NCBI GenBank assembly: GCA_021846605.1
Contig: JAJZWQ010000011.1
Location: 1 to 31,775 of the forward strand
Direction: 5' to 3'
DNA length: 31,775 nucleotides
Origin: Bacillota bacterium
GTDB lineage: Bacteria; Bacillota_E; RBS10-35; JAJYVN01
Each line of letters opens with the position of its first letter. The stretch's first letter is position 1. Position numbers and translations under genes: made by a program. Under the pieces are notes generated by a model. That model did no database searches, was not told the origin of the DNA, and saw only the letters and a list, made by a program, of their open reading frames with translations. Below are positions 22,879-30,176 of the stretch, piece by piece.

Positions 22879-23940
22879 GTGATGGGGGATGGGGACGCCG
22901 CTGCAGGAAGGCGCGCCGGCCGTCGGCGGGTTGTGGTGGCAGCGGCCGTTCTCGTGGTTTTGGCTGCGCTCGGGTTGGGGGCTTACCGCGCCGCGCGCGC
23001 GGTGGCGCCGCTGGCGCCCGGGTCGCCCCGCGAGATCATGGTGGTGGTGCGTCCGGGGATGGACGTGGACGCCATCGCCGCCACGCTGCGCCAGCAGCAG
23101 GTGATCCGCTCGCCACTGGCCTTTCGTCTCCTGGCCCGCCAGGAGCACGTCGGACGGCTCCTGGAGGCCGGGACCTACCAGGTTGGGCCCGCAATGAGCC
23201 CGCGCCAGATTTTGCAGCGCATGGCGGCGGGCCGTGTCATCGTGCGCAAGGTGATGATCCCCGAGGGGTGGGACGCCGAAGAGGTCGCGGCCGCCGTCCA
23301 GGCGGCGGGTCTGTCTGCCGCCAGCGGCATGGGGCAGGCCCTGTCCGACGCGGGCCTGCTGCGCGCCGCCGGACTGCCCCAACCGGCCGCTGGCGTGCAG
23401 ATCCCGCTGGAGGGGTACCTCTTCCCGGCGACCTACGCCTTCCCGCCGGGAGTCACCGCCGATCAGGTGGCCCAGGCGATGTTGGCCCGCTTCAACCAGG
23501 CCTGGACGGCGCAGTTGCGGACCCAGGCTGCGGCTCAGGGGCTGGACACCGCGCAGGCCGTGACCCTGGCGAGCATTGTCCAGCGCGAGGTGTCCACCCC
23601 CACCGACATGCGGATCGTCGCCGGGATCTACCTGCGGCGCCTACAGGCCGGTCGGCACCTGGATGCCGACCCCACCGTGCTCTACGCCGTGGGTAGCGCC
23701 ACCCAGCGAGGACCGCTGACCGTGGCCGAGTTGGGCGTCAACTCCCCATATAACACCTACGTGCACCGGGGGCTACCGCCGGGCCCGATCTGCAACCCCG
23801 GCCTGGCGGCCCTGCAGGCGGTGGCCGACCCGACCTCGGGTCAGGCCATGTATTTCCTGACGACGCCATCGGGCCGCCTGGTCGTGGCCGATACCCTGGC
23901 CCAGCAGACGGCCAACGCCCAGAAGTATCTGGGCCAGTGA
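22879..23940 (+). CDS. mltG: Endolytic murein transglycosylase MltG
   Basis: This 353-residue inner-membrane lytic transglycosylase cuts nascent peptidoglycan strands. An Arg-rich N-terminus precedes one membrane helix at about residues 18-38. A LysM-like region follows (VVRPGMDVDAIAATLRQQQVI, AGTYQVGPAMSPRQILQRM), then EGYLFPATYAFPPG and the catalytic region ASIVQREVS. Most relatives have ASIVEKE here; the first Glu is Gln, but the second, E237, is the one I align with the catalytic Glu218 of E. coli. DADPTVLYA, YNTYVHRGLPPGPICNPG and the ending are conserved. The start is GTG at 22879, after GGGAGTCGGGC. It closes the ruvX-DUF1292-mltG group. Confidence 0.95.
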   Translation: MMGDGDAAAGRRAGRRRVVVAAAVLVVLAALGLGAYRAARAVAPLAPGSPREIMVVVRPGMDVDAIAATLRQQQVIRSPLAFRLLARQEHVGRLLEAGTYQVGPAMSPRQILQRMAAGRVIVRKVMIPEGWDAEEVAAAVQAAGLSAASGMGQALSDAGLLRAAGLPQPAAGVQIPLEGYLFPATYAFPPGVTADQVAQAMLARFNQAWTAQLRTQAAAQGLDTAQAVTLASIVQREVSTPTDMRIVAGIYLRRLQAGRHLDADPTVLYAVGSATQRGPLTVAELGVNSPYNTYVHRGLPPGPICNPGLAALQAVADPTSGQAMYFLTTPSGRLVVADTLAQQTANAQKYLGQ

Positions 23941-23997
23941 GCGTGGGCAGGAGCGGCCGGACCGTGGGCGAACGCTGCGGCGGGGGGTGCCCCGGCG

Positions 23998-24636
23998 ATG
24001 GGGTTCGGGAGTGGTGGTGTGCGGGTGCGCCGGATCGACATGCTTGTCCTGGCCGGGACGCTTCTGGTGGCCGGCTGTGCTGGCACGGCCCCCGGGCATG
24101 GTAAGGGGCCGGCGGCGGTCTTGTGCCAGAGCGTGACCGAGGGGGTGGCGCCGGCGGCGCTCACCGCGGTCGTTCCCGCGGGGGGCACGCCGGTCCAACT
24201 GGTGCATGGGCAATCCCTGGCCCAGGTGTTCACGGCGGCGCGCCCCTTCACGGTGGTGGCGGTGGAATCCCCGACGTGGATCACGACGGGGTCGGGCTAT
24301 ACGCTCACCCTGCGCCAGGGGGCGGGCCTGGGCGGCCCCGTCGTCGCCTGCGAGGTGTATCCCGACGTTCTCAACAACACCTGGGTACCGCTGAAGCTGC
24401 CGACCAAGGCCCCGGTCGGCGTCTACACGCTGGAGATGGACAAGCCCACCGGCACGGCGCAGGTGGCGTGCCCCGGATTCACCACGCTGACGGGCTGCGG
24501 CGGCCTGCAGCCCTCCACATCGAGTGGGGGCTTTGTGGGGTGGTACCGCAGCAACTCGGCCACGGTGAGCGGTGGGTATGCCATGGTCGGCGGGCAGAAG
24601 GCGTCCGGGGACTTCACGCTGGAATACGGGGCATAG
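23998..24636 (+). CDS. Small secreted lipoprotein, unknown function
   Basis: This is a 212-residue protein with an N-terminal signal ending in the lipobox LVAGC (C27), so it is probably anchored outside the membrane. The mature part has a beta-sandwich look (FTVVAVESPTWITTGSGYTLTLRQG, NTWVPLKLPTKAPVGVYTLEM) and four further cysteines, two of them in ACPGFTTLTGCGG, which could form disulfides. The fold is reminiscent of carbohydrate-binding or DUF-type surface modules, but no family is recognised. The start is ATG at 23998 after GGGGGGTGCCCCGG; GTG at 24019 would shorten the signal's n-region. It follows mltG by 57 bases in the same direction and ends before a hairpin shared with the convergent ferredoxin gene. 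Confidence 0.75.
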   Translation: MGFGSGGVRVRRIDMLVLAGTLLVAGCAGTAPGHGKGPAAVLCQSVTEGVAPAALTAVVPAGGTPVQLVHGQSLAQVFTAARPFTVVAVESPTWITTGSGYTLTLRQGAGLGGPVVACEVYPDVLNNTWVPLKLPTKAPVGVYTLEMDKPTGTAQVACPGFTTLTGCGGLQPSTSSGGFVGWYRSNSATVSGGYAMVGGQKASGDFTLEYGA

Positions 24637-24678
24637 GTCGCGAGCGGCCCCCGGAGGGCCCGGGTGTCTACACAGACA

Positions 24679-24709
24679 AACGCCACGCCGTCGGACCCGG
24701 CGTGGCGTT
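24679..24709 (-). terminator. Hairpin terminator between the lipoprotein and ferredoxin genes
   Basis: AACGCCACGCC (24679-24689) pairs perfectly with GGCGTGGCGTT (24699-24709) around a nine-base loop. On the minus strand the stem is followed by TTGTCTGTGT, fairly T-rich, so it best serves the ferredoxin transcript. On the plus strand it could also stop the lipoprotein message, although the tail GCCATGTTT is weaker. Confidence 0.65.
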
Positions 24710-24732
24710 GCCATGTTTGAGCTGCGGGGCTG

Positions 24733-24969
24733 CTATTTCTTGAAGAACTCGGCGTTCTTCTCCAGGTAAGACTTCCACTCGTCGGGCATCTCGTCCTCGT
24801 CGAAGATCGCGTTCACCGGGCAGACCGTTGCGCAGGCGCTGCACCCGATGCACTCGTCGGGATCGATGTAGTACTGGTCGTCACCTTCGTGGATGCAGTT
24901 CACGGGACAGACCTCGACGCACGACGCGTCCTTGGTCCCGATGCAGGGCTCGGTGATGACGAAGATCAT
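24733..24969 (-). CDS. 7Fe-type (3Fe-4S/4Fe-4S) ferredoxin
   Basis: This 78-residue electron carrier has the arrangement of thermophile and Bacillus ferredoxins. FVITEPCIGTKDASCVEVCPVNC provides ligands for one cluster, and DECIGCSACATVCPVNAI provides the [4Fe-4S] set. The spacing CIGTKDASC in the first site is typical of the seven-iron type. The C-terminal tail DEMPDEWKSYLEKNAEFF is conserved in this group. The start is ATG at 24969 behind GGAGGGG. It is a single-gene transcript between the terminator hairpin and a divergent HAD gene. Reduced ferredoxin could feed the radical SAM activase or other anaerobic enzymes, but partners are not shown here. Confidence 0.96.
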   Translation of the reverse strand: MIFVITEPCIGTKDASCVEVCPVNCIHEGDDQYYIDPDECIGCSACATVCPVNAIFDEDEMPDEWKSYLEKNAEFFKK

Positions 24970-25039
24970 CTTGGTGCAACCCCTCCACGTATGCCGCTCC
25001 TCTGTAGACAGACCGTCGGCCTGCCTGTTGCGCCGACCT

Positions 25040-25049
25040 ATGCTAGCAT
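25040..25049. repeat. Perfect palindrome between divergent ferredoxin and HAD genes
   Basis: ATGCTAGCAT is a perfect ten-base palindrome about 70 bases upstream of the ferredoxin start and 85 upstream of the HAD start. Its position would suit an operator acting on either gene, but no regulator is nearby and ten-base palindromes also occur by chance. Confidence 0.25.
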
Positions 25050-25134
25050 GCGGGCGGGCGACGCACAAGCAAATCCGCGCGCCCTAGGTATTTTAGACCC
25101 TCCTGCCGGGAAGGGCCAGAAAGGGGGTGCCGCG

Positions 25135-26085
25135 GTGCCCGGATATCGGCCCGTTGCCGCCGGGGTGGAGATGCTGGACGGGACAGGGGAGGCGGCCTGG
25201 GCACCCGACCTGCTGGTGTTCGACGTGGACGGGGTGCTGATCGACACGCACGCCAGCTACGCCGCCGCGGTGCTGGCGGCGGTCGATTGGTACGCCCGGG
25301 TCTGCCTGGGGGCGGGGCCGGCCGGCCTGGGCCCGGCGGACGTGGCCGCGTGGAAGGCCGCAGGCGGCTTCAACAACGACTGGCACGTGGCCCAGGGGCT
25401 GTGCCTGTATCTGACCTGGAGATGGCGGCAGGGGTCCTGGCCGGGCGCCGCGTCGGGCGCTGCGGCGTTCGCGGCCCGGGTCCGCGAGGTCGGGGGCGGC
25501 CTGGACGCGGCGCGGGGCCTCTGTGGCGACGTGGAGGGGTCGCCGTGGTCGCCCGACGCGATCGCGCGGGTCTGCATGGAACGGTATGCGGGTGAGGCGG
25601 ACGCCCGGGCCATGTTCGGGATCGAGGCCCAGGGGGCGGGCCCCGGACTGTGGCGCCAGGAGACGCCGCTGGTTTCCCCCCAGGCCCTGGCCGCCTGGCG
25701 TGGGCGGGCGGGCGTGCTCACCGGGCGCAACACCGGGGAGGCGGAATTGGGTCTGGGTGCCGCGGGGTTGGGGGAGATCCTGCCCGCGACCGTGCGCTGG
25801 ACGGCGGACAGCGGCGCGCCCAAGCCGGATCCCGCCGGGCTTGAGCACCTGGTCCGGCTGCTGGCCGGACGGCGCGTGCTGTTTGTGGGGGATACGCCCG
25901 ACGACGCCGAGACCGCGCGGCGCTTTCAGGCGGCCCACCCGGCGTCGGCGCTGGCCTTTGCCGGGGTTCTGGGCGGGGCGGCCGGGGCGGCCGCCGACGC
26001 GATTTTCCGCGGGCGGCGGGTGGAGGTGATCGCCCAGAACACCGCCAGCCTGCTGGCGTTTCTGGCGGCGGGGCACCCGCGCTGA
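25135..26085 (+). CDS. HAD superfamily phosphatase, subfamily IA-like
   Basis: This 316-residue hydrolase has the HAD motif I LLVFDVDGVLIDTHASY with nucleophile and acid Asp at about residues 29 and 31. Motif II is probably the threonine in GVLTGRNTGEAELGL, the motif III lysine is in DSGAPKPDPAGLEHL, and motif IV is RVLFVGDTPDDAETA. An unusually large helical cap of about 140 residues lies between motifs I and II. It resembles the TIGR01548 group (IA hypothetical 1), whose substrates are unknown. The start is GTG at 25135, seven bases after AAGGGGG; a frame continuing upstream lacks similarity. It is divergent from the ferredoxin gene, and a strong GC hairpin follows the stop. Confidence 0.85.
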   Translation: MPGYRPVAAGVEMLDGTGEAAWAPDLLVFDVDGVLIDTHASYAAAVLAAVDWYARVCLGAGPAGLGPADVAAWKAAGGFNNDWHVAQGLCLYLTWRWRQGSWPGAASGAAAFAARVREVGGGLDAARGLCGDVEGSPWSPDAIARVCMERYAGEADARAMFGIEAQGAGPGLWRQETPLVSPQALAAWRGRAGVLTGRNTGEAELGLGAAGLGEILPATVRWTADSGAPKPDPAGLEHLVRLLAGRRVLFVGDTPDDAETARRFQAAHPASALAFAGVLGGAAGAAADAIFRGRRVEVIAQNTASLLAFLAAGHPR

Positions 26086-26094
26086 CCGGGCTGG

Positions 26095-26120
26095 GGAGGG
26101 GGGCCGGGCGGCCCCCCTCC
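26095..26120 (+). terminator. GC-rich hairpin after the HAD gene
   Basis: GGAGGGGGGCC (26095-26105) pairs without mismatch with GGCCCCCCTCC (26110-26120) across a four-base loop, ten bases after the HAD stop. No T tract follows on either strand, so it may act with Rho or as an RNA-stabilising end rather than as a classic intrinsic terminator. Confidence 0.5.
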
Positions 26121-26374
26121 ATCATGAAGCCGGTTGGCGTGAGGCCCAGCGCCGGTATCCCTTGGGACCCAAGCGCCTTCGCCTCGGCAAGGTCGCCTAG
26201 CTCAAACGGATCGAATCCTTCTGGCGCGTTTTCAAAGACCAACCCCAGGCTCGGGTCCTCGTCATCCGTTACGCGCGCCAGAATCTGCGGGGGCTCGCCA
26301 GCGCCCCCACTCCGTAACCTGGGGCCCCCGGCACGCGGGCGTCGCGCGCCTTTGACTCCGCGGTCTTGCGTCAC
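26121..26374 (-). pseudogene. Possible gene remnant of unknown family
   Basis: On the minus strand a frame starting near GTG 26374 has protein-like composition only in its middle: EPPQILARVTDDEDPSLGLV followed by NAPEGFDPFELGDLAEAKA. This contrasts with the Arg/Pro/Gly text of shadow frames. It has no stop before entering the antisense of the HAD gene, where the translation turns random. Base composition here is lower in G+C than in the flanks. It starts 18 bases after the sorting-signal protein's stop. It could be the front of a gene whose 3' end was lost, or chance. Confidence 0.25.
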
Positions 26375-26392
26375 GACTTGATGGACCCGCCG

Positions 26393-27337
26393 TTAGGAGC
26401 GGCTGGCACGGGGTCGCCGAACCAGAAGGGCCCCGGCCAGGAGAAGCAGGCCGCCCAGGACGGCAGGAAGCGGGCCGCTACCGGTCTTGGGCACTGTCGA
26501 CGTCGTTGAACCTGACGTGCCTGTGACCGCGGTGCTGGCGGTGGTTCCCTCCAGGGTCAGGGCCACAATGTTGAGCACCCCGTTGGTACTCTCCGACTTG
26601 CCCGCCGGCAGTCCGGTCTCAGTCGGGAGCGGGGTGTTGCCCGCCACGAGGCTGACCTTCAGGGCGGTCAGGGTCTTGGAGCTATCCAGGCCAGGTACGT
26701 GGGTGCTGTAGACCGTGCACTTGAGCGGCGTACTGTCCTTGGAGATGCCGCTGAGGTCACTGAGGCGGGGATCAGCGTTCGGGAACAAGGTCACCGTATC
26801 GGGCGTCAGGGCACCATTCACCAGCACTGGCCCGCACCAGTCGTCGAACACCGCCGTGATGGTCGTGCCAGCCGTGCCGCCGTACACCGGAGTGATGTCC
26901 ACCAGGCTGGGGCCGTTTTCTACGGAAGCAGCGAAGTACGCGTCACTGTAGTTGCCCGACGGTACCGGGATGGTGACCGATGTGGGCCCCGGGTCCTGCG
27001 TACTTGCCGCCGTGGTGACGCACACGGCGTCCTTGACCCCCGCCTGGGGTATGCTGTACGGCACGCCGTTGGCGTCCTTGGCGGTTTGGCCGACAGGCAA
27101 CCCGGTGGCGCTCAGCGCATTGTTGTTGCCGAACGTCGCGCCAGCCGTGGTGTGGCAGGCGCTGTTGGACGCCGTGGTCGAGGGCGCCGTGTTGCCGTTG
27201 TCGAGCAAGGCGACGGCGTTAAAGACCGAACTCAGGGGTACCTGAACATACGACGTGGACGCGAATACGGGTGCCGCCACGACCGCCCCGGCGGTGGCCA
27301 CAGATGCGATTAGACCGATAAGACCAGGTCTCCGCAT
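26393..27337 (-). CDS. Surface protein with signal peptide and LPXTG-like (VPKTG) C-terminal sorting signal
   Basis: This is a 314-residue secreted protein. Residues 1-26 are a signal peptide (LIGLIASVATAGAVVAAPVFA). The mature part is Ser/Thr/Asn-rich with few charges and scattered cysteines (for example SACHT, DAVCV, DDWCG and KCTVY), suggesting disulfide-linked beta domains. A Thr/Ser linker precedes the tail VPKTG (282-286), which is followed by a hydrophobic helix, PLPAVLGGLLLLAGALL, and RRPRASR. This is the three-part plan of a sortase substrate, with Val in place of Leu. No sortase gene is in the window. The start is ATG at 27337 behind GGAGGGC. A decayed fragment of a paralogue lies upstream (27615-27700). 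The function is unknown. Confidence 0.8.
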   Translation of the reverse strand: MRRPGLIGLIASVATAGAVVAAPVFASTSYVQVPLSSVFNAVALLDNGNTAPSTTASNSACHTTAGATFGNNNALSATGLPVGQTAKDANGVPYSIPQAGVKDAVCVTTAASTQDPGPTSVTIPVPSGNYSDAYFAASVENGPSLVDITPVYGGTAGTTITAVFDDWCGPVLVNGALTPDTVTLFPNADPRLSDLSGISKDSTPLKCTVYSTHVPGLDSSKTLTALKVSLVAGNTPLPTETGLPAGKSESTNGVLNIVALTLEGTTASTAVTGTSGSTTSTVPKTGSGPLPAVLGGLLLLAGALLVRRPRASRS

Positions 27338-27614
27338 GGATAGCCCTCCTCCGACGAATGTGCACCGGCCCCGGACGGATCCCCACCCCCCTTCTCAGGC
27401 TAAACCGTGTCGGACGCTCCACGGGGCGCTGGGCGCCCACACGCGAGTGGCATGGTTAGACGCCAACGGGGGGGGTCCTTCTTTCCAGCGCGACATGGAA
27501 GCAATCTTTCTTGGCGCAGATGGCCCTTGGCCTCCCTCAAGCGCCCCTGCTTGGGCGGACACGTGGCCAGGGGCAGACGCGCACGGCGCTGGGAGGTAGG
27601 TCGGCGGCGGGCGG
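27338..27614. other. Intergenic stretch upstream of the surface-protein gene
   Basis: About 275 bases include the ribosome binding site of the minus-strand surface-protein gene near 27343-27350. No further coding frame is supported. Several short open frames lack ribosome binding sites and show arginine-rich translations. A promoter for the surface gene should be here, but no clear -35/-10 pair was identified. Confidence 0.35.
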
Positions 27615-27830
27615 CTGTGTGATCTTCAGGTCGGGCAGGGTCTTGGAGGGATCCAGGCTGGGCGCGTGGGTGTTCCAGACGGTGCCCGCCCGGCCGTGGC
27701 TCGCGCTGCCGCTGGAATTGACCGGGCGGTTGCCCGGACTGCCGTTGGTGCACACCGGCGCGACCGGTACGGTCACGCTTCCGGCCGGGCCGCTTGAATG
27801 CGACTTAGGCGGAAGTTGGCACTGCTGCGT
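27615..27830 (-). pseudogene. Decayed fragment of a paralogue of the VPKTG surface protein
   Basis: On the minus strand the frame reads GTVWNTHAPSLDPSKTLPDL. This matches CTVYSTHVPGLDSSKTLTAL in the intact protein at 26393-27337. The plus-strand DNA shows the similarity directly: CAGGGTCTTGGAG, ATCCAGGC and CGTGGGTG occur in the same order in both places (about 26664 and 27637). Upstream VTVPVAPVCTNGSP could be further remnant. There is no signal peptide, sorting tail or start, so this is an inactive leftover of a tandem duplication. Confidence 0.55.
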
Positions 27831-28149
27831 GCGGCGCACGAAGTGCTCGCCGCGGCGGGCTCTGCCGGAGGGCCGCGCGTCCACGCGGTCGGCGGGCGCG
27901 GCCGATATGGATGCCGACTTTCACGGGAGTCCCCCATGCCCGCGCGGAGCGGGCACCACGTGGCATGAAATACCCGACGTGACGCACGACGGGCGTCACG
28001 TGTCCACGGGGTGCCGAAGGCGCTAGATATGGTGGGTATGCCGGGTATTGCAGGGAGGACGGCTATGCTAGGCGGAAACCGCATCGCCAACCGCTGAAGG
28101 TGTTCGTCCGAGGGGTGCTGTGGTATACACAGGGAGAGGTTCGGACGGT
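27831..28149. other. Gene-free stretch with an inverted repeat
   Basis: About 320 bases have no supported gene. A nine-base inverted repeat, ACGTGACGC (27977-27985) with GCGTCACGT (27993-28001), has a seven-base loop. A ten-codon open frame, ATG at 28065, has GGGAGG ahead of it but no downstream partner on that strand. CTGTG and CACAG flank GTATA near 28120. None of these is tied to a known element. Confidence 0.3.
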
Positions 28150-28581
28150 TCAGGGTGTACCGGGCGGAATCGGTTTGCGCCTGGCGTAGCCGACATCTTC
28201 CGTGTGGTAGTGCATGATCGCGGGTTCTCCCTGGCGCCAGCAGAGGAGCACGGGGCGTCCGGCGATGCTGCCCGGAAAGTCACAGATGCCGAGGTCCAGG
28301 TCCTTCACCATACAGCCCATCTGCGCCAGGCGGGCGAAGACGGCCTCACAGGCTTGGCGGTGGTGGTGGAGGGCCTCGGAGTCGGCCCGGTGATCCGCCG
28401 CCATGACGAACTCCCCGGAGGGCGTGCGTCCGACCGCCTCGATCTGGTTGAGTTCGCGTGCCAGGGCCCGCACCTGGGTCAGGTGCTCCTGCGCCTCTTC
28501 CAGGGCGGTACGGACTTCGGGCAGGCGCCGATTGGCTTCCGCCACCGTGAGGCGCCGCTGGGACGGGAACCCTGTGCGCAT
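28150..28581 (-). CDS. DUF2203 family protein
   Basis: This 143-residue protein matches the DUF2203 pattern. Its N-terminal helix RLTVAEANRRLPEVRTALEE continues as a long helical hairpin. The C-terminal half carries the conserved core GCMVKDLDLGICDFPGSIAG, RPVLLCWRQGEPAIMHYH and EDVGYARRKPI. The pattern GxxVKDLxxGxxDFP followed by LCWRxGE is diagnostic; the His/Asp residues there might bind metal, but the family function is unknown. The start is ATG at 28581 with GGGG eight bases before. It is divergent from the flavin oxidoreductase gene, with about 140 bases between the starts. Confidence 0.85.
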   Translation of the reverse strand: MRTGFPSQRRLTVAEANRRLPEVRTALEEAQEHLTQVRALARELNQIEAVGRTPSGEFVMAADHRADSEALHHHRQACEAVFARLAQMGCMVKDLDLGICDFPGSIAGRPVLLCWRQGEPAIMHYHTEDVGYARRKPIPPGTP

Positions 28582-28720
28582 TCCTGCATCCCCATCTGCG
28601 GGCGAAGTAGGGCACGGGTCCATTTCGGCGCGCGCATGGCGGGTGCCTGCGGTCGGGGGAAGATGTCGAGAGATCGTTCCGAGCGCGGGATGCCGCGCCC
28701 GGACAGGGGGGAAGCAGCGG

Positions 28721-29941
28721 TTGGCTGAGTCGGGCGTGCGCAGGTTTGTGATCGTGGGCAACGGAGCCGCCGGCAGTACCTGCGCCGAAATGCTGCGCAA
28801 ACTGGAACCGTCGTGCGCGGTCACCTTGATCACGGACGAGGCGTACCCGCTGTATAACCGGGTGACGCTGCCGCGGATGCTCAAGCAGGAGGTTCCGCCG
28901 AGCAAGGTCTTTCTCAAGAGCAGCGAGTGGCATGCTGAAACCGGCATCCGCTTCCTGTCCGAGACCCGCGTGACGGCCGTGGACGTGGAGGGCCGCACGG
29001 TGGTCACCAACCGGGCGCAGGAACTCCCCTGGGATGCCCTGCTCATCGCCAGCGGCGGCCGGCCAAACCGCCTGCCGGCGCCAGGCGCCGACGCGCCCAA
29101 CTGCTTCAATTTCCAGTACTACAACGACACCCTGGCCCTCAGCGAGCAGATCGGGCGCAGCCGCCGCGCGGTGTCGGTGGGGGGCTCGTTCATTTCCTAT
29201 GAACTGGCCGAAGCCTTCCGGGTGCGTGGGCTGGAGGTGGCGTGGCTGATTCGGGGGCCGCGCTGGCTGCGCCGCATCCTGGACGAGGACGGTGGCGCGC
29301 TGATCGACCGCATCGCGACCGACCACGGCGTGGAGGTGCTGCACGGCCAGACGGTGGAGCGGGTGGTGGTCCGGGACGGTCTGGCCACCGGGGTGGTCAC
29401 GTCCGCCGGGGAGACCATCGACTGCCAGTTGGTGGGCTCCGGGCTGGGATTGACCCTCAACACGGACTTCCTTGAGGGCACCGGGATCCGCTTGGACAAC
29501 GGCGTCATCACGGACAGCGAGTTGCGGACCAACGTCCCCGGGGTGTTCGCCGCCGGAGATATCGCCGAGTACGAGGATACGGTCACGGGCCACCACCACC
29601 TCATGGGCACCTGGGACAACGCGCTGGCGCACGGCAGGGTCACCGCCGTGAACATGCTGGGCGGCGAACAACCCTACGTGGATGTGCCCACGTACCAGAG
29701 CGGCCTGTTCGACACCATCATTTCGGTGCTGGGGGTGACCCCCGAGACGCTGCCCGACGCCCAATCGCTGACGCGCTGCGACATGGAGGCCCGGAGCTAC
29801 CGCCGCCTGTTCTTCAACGGGGACCGCCTGGTCGGCGCCGTCCTGATCGGCTCGATCAAGGGAAAGAAGAAGATGATGGACCTCATCCGCCAGGGGGCCG
29901 AACTGAAGACGGCCAGCGAGAAGCAGACCCTTCTGGGCTGA
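28721..29941 (+). CDS. FAD-dependent NAD(P)H oxidoreductase (NirB N-domain / rubredoxin reductase type)
   Basis: This 406-residue flavoprotein passes electrons from NAD(P)H to an unidentified acceptor. The FAD-binding start is RFVIVGNGAAGSTCAEML; EAYPLYNRVTLPRML is typical of the nitrite-reductase-large-subunit-like group. The NAD site is VGGSFISYELAEAFRVRG, and the second FAD contact is NVPGVFAAGDIAEYED. There is no CxxxxC redox disulfide, so it is not a disulfide reductase. The C-terminal region (GAVLIGSIKGKKKMMDLIRQ) lacks the siroheme or rubredoxin domains of NirB. The start is TTG at 28721 after AGGGGGGAAG. It stands alone between a divergent DUF2203 gene and pyruvate kinase. The acceptor could be a rubredoxin or ferredoxin, which is speculative. 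Confidence 0.9.
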   Translation: MAESGVRRFVIVGNGAAGSTCAEMLRKLEPSCAVTLITDEAYPLYNRVTLPRMLKQEVPPSKVFLKSSEWHAETGIRFLSETRVTAVDVEGRTVVTNRAQELPWDALLIASGGRPNRLPAPGADAPNCFNFQYYNDTLALSEQIGRSRRAVSVGGSFISYELAEAFRVRGLEVAWLIRGPRWLRRILDEDGGALIDRIATDHGVEVLHGQTVERVVVRDGLATGVVTSAGETIDCQLVGSGLGLTLNTDFLEGTGIRLDNGVITDSELRTNVPGVFAAGDIAEYEDTVTGHHHLMGTWDNALAHGRVTAVNMLGGEQPYVDVPTYQSGLFDTIISVLGVTPETLPDAQSLTRCDMEARSYRRLFFNGDRLVGAVLIGSIKGKKKMMDLIRQGAELKTASEKQTLLG

Positions 29942-30176
29942 CGGGGTGCGCGGAGGCGTGAAGGAACGTGCCGGGCGGCCCCGAAGTCACAAAAACTCAG
30001 CGATCGGCAGTGTCAGCGCCCGGGCCTCTGGCACGGCGGGCAGCCGCCCTGGGGCTGGCTTCGTGCGTCTGCATCCGCCCCGTACGGGCGTGTGGACCGG
30101 ACGCCCGGACCCTTCCGCGTATGGCGCGCCGGGCGCGCTCGCTGATCGGCCGGCCGATTACGAGGGGGACATTCGG

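Noticed and set aside
22879..23940. MltG as catalytically dead because of Gln in ASIVQREV
   Set aside because: The Glu that I align with the E. coli catalytic residue is the second one, which is present (E237); the Gln replaces a neighbouring Glu.
28065..28097. Ten-codon open frame with a good GGGAGG ribosome site
   Set aside because: No downstream gene on that strand would be regulated by it, and such frames arise by chance.
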